A DNA stretch of 64,000 nt from CALGSZ01 sp042408955 (GTDB taxonomy: Bacteria; Chloroflexota; Chloroflexia; Thermomicrobiales; UBA6265), in assembly GCA_042408955.1 (NCBI GenBank), contig JBHOQQ010000087.1, forward strand, positions 8,976 through 72,975, in the 5' to 3' direction. Positions 61,150 to 64,000 of the stretch are shown piece by piece; the stretch's first letter is position 1, and each line of letters opens with the position of its first letter. The notes beneath the pieces were generated by a model. It did no database searches. It was not told the DNA's origin and saw only the letters and a program-made list of their open reading frames with translations. The position numbers and the translations under genes are program-made.

Positions 61150-61300
61150 GGGAGTCCCCCAGTGTTGTCGCCGGCATCGCGGCTCCGCCCCGCCTCAATG
61201 CCAGCACCGACGCTACAACAACGGATTGCGCCATCCCGACAACCCCGCGCAGATGGCAAGAACGGGGAATCATCCGCGCCCGGGAGCAGAGCGCATTCAG

Positions 61301-61329
61301 AGCGTAGCACCGGGACATGCCTGATTCAA
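61301..61329 (-). promoter_or_regulatory. Promoter TTGAAT-17-TACGCT of the HAD-SerA gene
   Basis: Minus strand: TTGAAT (61324-61329), 17-bp spacer, TACGCT (61301-61306). Predicted start near 61294, about 145 nt upstream of the start codon. No leader RNA motif recognised. Confidence 0.45.
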
Positions 61330-61510
61330 TAGCGCGGCTGCGATGAGCGCATCACCACGGTGGCAAAGCAGGTCCCATCACAAACCAGCCAGGCGGGACG
61401 TGGCATTTTATGACATTCCTCCCCTGACGCACTCGTGCGAATTACCGAGACTTTCGCTACCCTATCGACTGCCTGATCGGCCGAGTGAGGCAGGAGGAAA
61501 TTCGCCAACC

Positions 61511-62212
61511 GTGGAAATTCGCCGGGCCATTCGTGCAATTGTGTCCAGCCCAGGGTGGCTTGCAAAGCTTGCGCCTGTCATGTTGACTGCCTGGCTGCCG
61601 CTGCTCGGTCCGCTCCTGCTGGCCGGCTACCAGCAACAGGCACTCGCACAGGCCATTCAGCACCAGGAAGGGATTCCAGCGTTTCGCTTGGACCTCGCCA
61701 CCGTGCGCTTGGGCCTTATCTCCCACATCTTGGTGGCGTTGTCCGGCATCGTGGCTGGTCTCCTCACGCTTCCTCTCTGGTCACTTGGCCACGAGCCAAC
61801 CTCGGTCGATCTGACCGCTACCGCGCTCGTCCAAGCACTCGCTGGTCCGACGCATCTGACGGTGACCGTCCTCAGCGCTACGCTCGCATCGTTATGTCTT
61901 GTCAGGTACGCGGTGAGCGGTTCGGCACGGGCAGCAATGGACCCGGTGATGCTGTGGAACTTCCTGCGTGCGGAACCTTCACTTTGGATCGCGACCGCCT
62001 TCACCGGCTTTGTAATTGTCGAGCTTCCGCTCACGGTCGTGTGGCTCGCGCCACTCACGCAGGGCCAGGAGATCGTCGTCTGGCTAGCCGTGCAAGCGCT
62101 CGTGCAGCCCGTGGTCACGCTGGTGCAAGCACAGCTCTTCGCTCAGGCCTATCAGACCACCAAGCAGGCGCTCGCGATTCGGCGCGCTCGCGTCGTGCGC
62201 GTGCGCTGGTGA
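61511..62212 (+). CDS. DUF4013-like membrane protein
   Basis: 233-residue polytopic membrane protein with about five to six predicted helices, e.g. APVMLTAWLPLLGPLLLAGY, LGLISHILVALSGIVAGLLTLPLW, LTVTVLSATLASLCLV, LWIATAFTGFVIVEL. The SSPGWLAKLAPV start and GPLLLAGYQQQALAQAI resemble the N-terminal pattern of DUF4013 proteins. Start is set at GTG 61511 behind AGGAGG (13 nt, longer than usual); an upstream frame exists to 61343 but reads as non-protein. Function unknown; converges on the hydroxyacid dehydrogenase. Confidence 0.6.
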   Translation: MEIRRAIRAIVSSPGWLAKLAPVMLTAWLPLLGPLLLAGYQQQALAQAIQHQEGIPAFRLDLATVRLGLISHILVALSGIVAGLLTLPLWSLGHEPTSVDLTATALVQALAGPTHLTVTVLSATLASLCLVRYAVSGSARAAMDPVMLWNFLRAEPSLWIATAFTGFVIVELPLTVVWLAPLTQGQEIVVWLAVQALVQPVVTLVQAQLFAQAYQTTKQALAIRRARVVRVRW

Positions 62213-62229
62213 CACGCTCCTGGCCACGT

Positions 62230-63297
62230 CTAATACAACCGTTGCATATCCAACCGCGGTGCCATCTCCTCAAACCGGCCAGCGAGATAATGGCGCAGAT
62301 TCTGAATGAAGATGCCGGTGATGCGGCTGTTCTCCGCGATGCTGGTGCTGGCCGAGTGCGGGTTGATCAGCACATTCGGGAAGTCCCACAAGGGAGACTC
62401 CGGTGGTAGCGGCTCCTCGCGGAAAACGTCGAGGGCCGCGAAGCTGATTCGTCCCTCGCGAAGCGCGGCAATCAGCGCCGCTTCATCGACAACGGCTCCG
62501 CGCGCGATGTTGACGAAGACAACACCATTTTTCAGCGCAGCAAGCTCTTCGGAGCCTATCATTCCTTCGGTCTCGGGCGTGTGTGGGCAGCACAGCACCA
62601 CGGCGTCGGCGCCAGCCAGCATCGTCCGCAGATCAGCGCGCGGAAACAGGCGATCAACTCCGAGTTCGGCCGCACGGGAAGCCTCGTAGCGCGCCGCCAT
62701 GGCCCAAACCGTCATGCCAAACGCACGCCCGATGCGAGCCACCTCACGGCCGATGCGCCCCGGTCCGACGATTGCCAGCACGCTGCCGCGCAGCTCACCG
62801 CTGGCAAACCGTTCCCAATGGTGCGCCCGCTGCCAAGAGTGGAGATCAGCGAAGCGTTTGGTGTGGAAGAGCAAAGCCGCGAAGACGAACTCCCCAAGGG
62901 GACCGGCATGCACGCCGCTCGCGGTCGTTACGATCAGGTTCGTGCCCTGCAACCCGAGGCGCTTTACCAGCATCCCAACGCCGGCCGAGGTTGTCTGGAC
63001 CCACCGCAAGCGGGGGCACAGCTCAAGAAGTGGCCGATCTTCGCCGAGCGGAAAGTCCCACAGGACCTCCGCACGCTGGAGAAGCTTGTGCCACTCGGCA
63101 CGGCGAGTGCGGAAACCTGGCCAATCCGCTGGCCCATGGTGATCGGCAGGGTACCGTGGCGGCGGGAGCAAATCTGGCCGGTAGATCACCTCAACGCGTT
63201 GCCGGTCAACGTCTGCGATCCGCTCCACGTGCGCTGCTTCAAGCGGCGACGTGATCATCACCACCACGCGATTTGCCTGACTCGATTCCGGCACCAA
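62230..63297 (-). CDS. D-2-hydroxyacid dehydrogenase
   Basis: 355-residue NAD-dependent dehydrogenase. NAD fold at about residues 166-190 (LAIVGPGRIGREVARI), Arg in VNIARGAVVDE, Glu in DVFREEPLP and His in INPHSASTS complete the catalytic set; the Gly-rich loop reads GPGRIG where GLGxIG is usual. Upstream N-terminal part LRWVQTTSAGV. TTG 63297 is favoured since AGGAGG lies 7 nt upstream; GTG 63294 is the alternative. Reduces or oxidises 2-keto/2-hydroxy acids such as glyoxylate or hydroxypyruvate; specificity not defined. Confidence 0.87.
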   Translation of the reverse strand: MVPESSQANRVVVMITSPLEAAHVERIADVDRQRVEVIYRPDLLPPPRYPADHHGPADWPGFRTRRAEWHKLLQRAEVLWDFPLGEDRPLLELCPRLRWVQTTSAGVGMLVKRLGLQGTNLIVTTASGVHAGPLGEFVFAALLFHTKRFADLHSWQRAHHWERFASGELRGSVLAIVGPGRIGREVARIGRAFGMTVWAMAARYEASRAAELGVDRLFPRADLRTMLAGADAVVLCCPHTPETEGMIGSEELAALKNGVVFVNIARGAVVDEAALIAALREGRISFAALDVFREEPLPPESPLWDFPNVLINPHSASTSIAENSRITGIFIQNLRHYLAGRFEEMAPRLDMQRLY

Positions 63298-63514
63298 TCA
63301 TGACCCTCCTGATCTCGCCCATGCCACTGCGCCTAAGGCGCGGGCGCAATTGTATGCAGAGGAGGGGAGCATACGTACCTTCCCCGATGTCCCGCCCCAA
63401 GCCAGCACCTATCGTGCTCCTGACACCCACGGCGGGTGCACCAGCCACTGGCAAGCACGGGGCAGCCAGACCCCCTGCCCCCGGCGCCAGCAGCACACGG
63501 AAGGAGCGCACTCC

Positions 63515-64000
63515 ATGCTCCCCTCGCAGGGTCTCCGATACCGCCTTGCGCCCGATCCCGACCAGGCCGCACCAGCCAGCGCCTCCGACGGCCTGACCAC
63601 CACCTGCGCCTCGCTGGCCCAGGACCTGCAGCACGCCGAGGCCCTCCTCAGCCGCGCGCTCAGCGCTGCCCACTGGGGTCTGCCCGAGGCGGCGCTGCAC
63701 GAGGCCGCCTGCAGCCTGGCCGTCCACACCCGGGCCACCCTGACCGTGGCCACCGCCGCCAACCAGGCAGCGGCCAGCGGTGCCGCGGGCATCGCCCAGG
63801 TGCTGACGATCCAGCTGCAGGTGCTGCTTGCCCAACTGCCCGGCCGCATCCGCCTGGCCATGCTCCTCTGTGGGGAGCTACCGGCCGCCCCAACGACGCT
63901 ACGGGCCGCCAGCGCCGGGATCCTGCGCCGCTCGGAACTCCTCCGCACGCTGCTTGGAGAGGCGCGGTGGGGCGCGCTCTTGGCCGAGCTGCAGGCCGCC
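63515..64000 (+). CDS. Hypothetical protein, very GC-rich, truncated by window end
   Basis: An ATG at 63515 with AAGGAG 8 nt upstream opens a frame of 162 codons that runs to the window end without a stop. The product is Ala/Leu-rich and mostly helical (SLAQDLQHAEALLSRALSA, GIAQVLTIQLQVLLAQLPGRIRL). Codons almost always end in G or C, and G+C is clearly higher than in neighbouring genes, suggesting another origin or strong codon bias. No family recognised. A minus-strand frame antisense to it shows no domain and is rejected. Confidence 0.55.
   Translation, partial: MLPSQGLRYRLAPDPDQAAPASASDGLTTTCASLAQDLQHAEALLSRALSAAHWGLPEAALHEAACSLAVHTRATLTVATAANQAAASGAAGIAQVLTIQLQVLLAQLPGRIRLAMLLCGELPAAPTTLRAASAGILRRSELLRTLLGEARWGALLAELQAA

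Noticed and set aside
63239..63948. Minus-strand frames antisense to the partial gene at the right end
   Set aside because: They arise from the high G+C of the plus-strand gene, which has a proper ribosome site and codon pattern.
1..64000. tRNA, rRNA, CRISPR array, integrase or transposase genes
   Set aside because: Looked for by eye on both strands; no cloverleaf arms with TTCGA-type loops, regular spacer repeats, or recombinase motifs were found. A dedicated search could still find a diverged tRNA.

Overview
The window looks like chromosomal DNA of a Chloroflexota bacterium, most likely class Thermomicrobia (Sphaerobacter/Thermomicrobium relatives). This rests on the roughly 60 percent G+C content, the many Tat-type RR signal peptides on ABC binding proteins, Thr/Ala-rich 'TATA' linkers, frequent GTG and TTG starts behind AGGAGG-like ribosome sites, and the mix of gene families. 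It is an inference from features, not from a marker gene. I saw no rRNA, tRNA, CRISPR array, insertion sequence or phage module.

Layout. 1-3.6 kb: a polyamine/opine-type ABC system (partial permease, binding protein) behind an amidohydrolase. 3.6-4.1 kb: a broken peptidase-C69 start and repeat-like spacer. 4.1-11.8 kb: housekeeping genes on the minus strand (RNase H-like, EF-G-like GTPase, MBL hydrolase, NagD-like phosphatase, an unrecognised protein, PfpI) and a plus-strand M20 peptidase. 11.9-16.3 kb: thrS under a T-box leader, a D,D-carboxypeptidase and coaX. 16.5-23.6 kb: a CtpA-type protease and a complete phosphate module (response regulator, pstSCAB, phoU) behind a four-unit 11-bp PHO-box-like array. 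23.7-33.9 kb: two sugar transport operons (CUT2 type, then CUT1 type with an isomerase and an oxidoreductase). 34.5-42.5 kb: a degenerate sensor kinase with its receiver, a zinc-ribbon protein, a DUF1002/PRC-barrel pair, a chromate-type transporter and a DUF1989 protein. 42.5-43.4 kb: a gene-free block of interspersed palindromic repeats. 43.4-55.0 kb: a LacI regulator with a CebR-type operator between an Opp/Dpp-type transporter operon and a divergent CUT1 operon. 55.2-64 kb: an amidase, a HAD dehalogenase-like protein, a DMT exporter coupled to a HAD-SerA fusion, a DUF4013 membrane protein, a second 2-hydroxyacid dehydrogenase, and a very GC-rich partial gene.

How it works together. The window is dominated by solute import: five organic-solute ABC systems plus Pst. 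In all six, a strong hairpin lies directly after the binding-protein gene, which probably sets a high binding-protein to permease ratio. Recurrent promoters of the form TTGACA-17-TAnnnT (TAGCGT, TACCGT, TATCGT, TATGCT, TACGCT) can be read upstream of several operons, and two of them carry overlapping palindromes suited to repressors. The points most worth following are the HAD-SerA fusion, the kinase whose H-box His is Pro, the CebR box joining two transporter operons, the post-binding-protein hairpins, and the T-box/TGS-less ThrRS pair.
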